The position numbers and the translations under genes are program-made. Below the pieces are notes generated by a model, which ran no database searches, was not told where the DNA came from, and saw nothing but the letters and a program-made list of their open reading frames with translations. A stretch of 15,484 nt of DNA from DASVWH01 sp036389715 (GTDB lineage: Bacteria; Acidobacteriota; Blastocatellia; Pyrinomonadales; Pyrinomonadaceae): positions 1-15,484 of the forward strand of contig DASVWH010000077.1 of assembly GCA_036389715.1 (NCBI GenBank). Direction: 5' to 3'. How positions within the stretch are numbered: the stretch's first letter is position 1; every line of letters starts with the position of its first letter. Positions 14,286-15,484 of the stretch are shown piece by piece.

Positions 14286-14354
14286 TGTCCGGCAACCCAC
14301 ACGAGGGGCTGCCGGACATTCTGTTCTCGACTACTGAGAAACTGCCCGTTTCTC
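14286..14354 (-). promoter_or_regulatory. Two hairpins between the paralogous genes
   Basis: Reading on the - strand, GAGAAAC/GTTTCTC (14348-14354 with 14336-14342, 5-base loop) is followed by TGTCCGGCA/TGCCGGACA (14310-14318 with 14286-14294), extendable by four more pairs. Neither has a good U tract, so RNA stabilisation, processing or attenuation that sets the dosage of the second gene is likelier than full termination. Confidence 0.55.
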
Positions 14355-14366
14355 TGACTGCCGTTT

Positions 14367-15484
14367 TTATGATGTCGGCCAGGGCAGGCTGGAGTCCGGA
14401 TTCGGAGACTGGGGGATAACTTCGCAGACGTAGGCGATGATCTGCGGCCCCGGCACGCTGATGCCGCTGTCCGTCTTCGTGAAGTGAGACTGCGCCGACG
14501 ACTGCGAGCTGCTGTAATTGCCGCTGACCGAGAAGGGGCCCCAGCCGACCGAAGCCTGGGTGCTGATCGAAGACCACTGCGAAGAGTTGGTCTGGTTGGT
14601 CATGTCCAGGTTGATGACTAGATTCTGAGCGAGAATGACGGCAGTCGGATAAAGCGGCATCAATCCCTGCGGAGGGGTCGCGCCGTCCGAGATGGGGCCG
14701 AAGCCCGCCGACGGCGCCCATTTCCAGCCGTGACTCCAGAAAATCTCCGGGCGCATCCAGGCGCGCGACAGCGGGACCTGGAGCAGGTCAACACTGACCG
14801 ACAGGCCCGTCGTATCGCACTCGTAGGACTGCTGGCCCTGACCGTACTGCGCCGACGCGCTCGCGCTCCATAATCCCCAGCCGCCCGACGCGCTGCCGCC
14901 GGAATTGGTCTGCGACTGGCTCTGGAAGGTTTGCACGTCCGCCAGGTTGAACTCGTAGCCGAGCCAGGAACTGCTCAGTGCCGCCTGGAGCGGGTCGGAC
15001 GGATAAACGTAGGTCGGATAGAACTGCTGGCCCAGCGTATCGGTCAGCCTGTCCATGTCGAAGTTGGCTTTCATTGACTGGTACATCGCCGACGGTCCCT
15101 GGCCTGCCAGGTTGCTGATGATGCCGAGCGCCTCTTCGACGTAATCCTTGTAGCCGTTGGATGTCCAGTTGCCGTATGCCGTGATGACGACGGACTTCAA
15201 TCCGGCGGCGTTTCTCGCCCACTTCTGGACGACTTCGTTGCTCGCGCCGGGCGCGTTGGCCAGAATTTGGGCCCCGTTGTAATTCGTCAGCGCGGCGAGA
15301 TAGGCGGTCTGGCACGCTTTGTAGGCCGCATAGGGGACGCTGTCCTGCGTGACGGTGGTCTGCGCACTCGTGAAGGGATCGGTCTTGGTCACTGTCTGGA
15401 CCAGAAAGTCCTGCGCTTTCTTTAACATCTTTTGCTGCGCATCGGTCAACTGCGTCGTCGGCAGCGTGATATTGGTGATGGCGT
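14367..15484 (-). CDS. Unrecognised protein, longer paralogue (N-terminus outside window)
   Basis: The frame is open to the window edge, so the start is unknown and at least 371 residues are present. A TTG at 15449 is possible but the frame continues upstream through ITNITLPTTQ. No signal peptide, membrane helix or catalytic motif is visible in what is present. A helical-looking N-terminal half (DAQQKMLKKAQDF, many Ala/Tyr) is followed by TDTLGQQFYPT...SSW, then the family core PLSRAWMRPEIF, GWKWAPSAGFG, SDGATPPQGLMPLY, and the tail IIAYVCEVIPQSPNPDSSLPW. Two Ser/Gly/aromatic alternating segments (coded near 14820-14930 and 14481-14575) are missing or much shortened in the downstream paralogue. 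It is the first gene of the pair in transcription order. The function is unknown. Confidence 0.8.
   Translation of the reverse strand, partial: AITNITLPTTQLTDAQQKMLKKAQDFLVQTVTKTDPFTSAQTTVTQDSVPYAAYKACQTAYLAALTNYNGAQILANAPGASNEVVQKWARNAAGLKSVVITAYGNWTSNGYKDYVEEALGIISNLAGQGPSAMYQSMKANFDMDRLTDTLGQQFYPTYVYPSDPLQAALSSSWLGYEFNLADVQTFQSQSQTNSGGSASGGWGLWSASASAQYGQGQQSYECDTTGLSVSVDLLQVPLSRAWMRPEIFWSHGWKWAPSAGFGPISDGATPPQGLMPLYPTAVILAQNLVINLDMTNQTNSSQWSSISTQASVGWGPFSVSGNYSSSQSSAQSHFTKTDSGISVPGPQIIAYVCEVIPQSPNPDSSLPWPTS

Noticed and set aside
14212..14721. Long N-terminal extension of the downstream paralogue into the upstream gene
   Set aside because: The residues are Arg/His/Gln-rich and low in plausibility, lying in another frame of the neighbour. 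ATG 14211 has a good Shine-Dalgarno sequence.

Overview
This window looks like about 15.5 kb of chromosome from a GC-rich, Gram-negative (diderm) bacterium. I place it tentatively in Acidobacteriota, Blastocatellia-like. The evidence is a BamD-type outer-membrane assembly protein with long extra domains, signal-peptide TPR and CAP proteins, a housekeeping order of translation genes, and many short 7-bp-period repeats in the spacers. The phylum call is an inference from overall character, not from a marker.

Left part (1-5439, all + strand): the tail of an upstream gene, then rpe (ribulose-phosphate 3-epimerase), and a repeat-rich spacer. Next comes a BamD-like protein closed by a clear intrinsic terminator (2662-2705) with a promoter candidate just after it. 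A four-helix membrane protein is then translationally coupled (GTGA overlap) to a large secreted TPR protein.

Middle part (5440-11495, + strand): a spacer with a promoter candidate, a secreted CAP/SCP-domain protein, ispE, tRNA-Gln(TTG), prs, rplY (long TL5/Ctc form), pth, then rpsF, rpsR and rplI. The order TPR gene - (variable gene) - ispE - tRNA-Gln - prs - rplY - pth resembles one I recall from gammaproteobacteria such as Pseudomonas, where lolB sits where the CAP gene is here. The spacers here are unusually structured. A nearly perfect 30-bp inverted array of TTTTCAG heptamers follows pth. Six degenerate heptamers end exactly at the prs start codon. Hairpins precede rplY, and an elaborate fold with alternative pairing lies between rpsF and rpsR.

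Right part (11496-15484): a promoter/terminator-like hairpin, dnaB (replicative helicase, no intein), then on the opposite strand two tandem paralogous genes of a family I do not recognise. The upstream one runs off the window. They share a strongly conserved core and a PNPD-type C-terminal tail but differ in Ser/Gly/aromatic segments present only in the longer one. This pair is the most likely place for undescribed biology in the window.

Functionally, the + strand genes combine central metabolism (Rpe, Prs, IspE), ribosome components and peptidyl-tRNA recycling, DNA replication, and cell-envelope factors. The - strand pair is an unrelated accessory module, convergent with dnaB.
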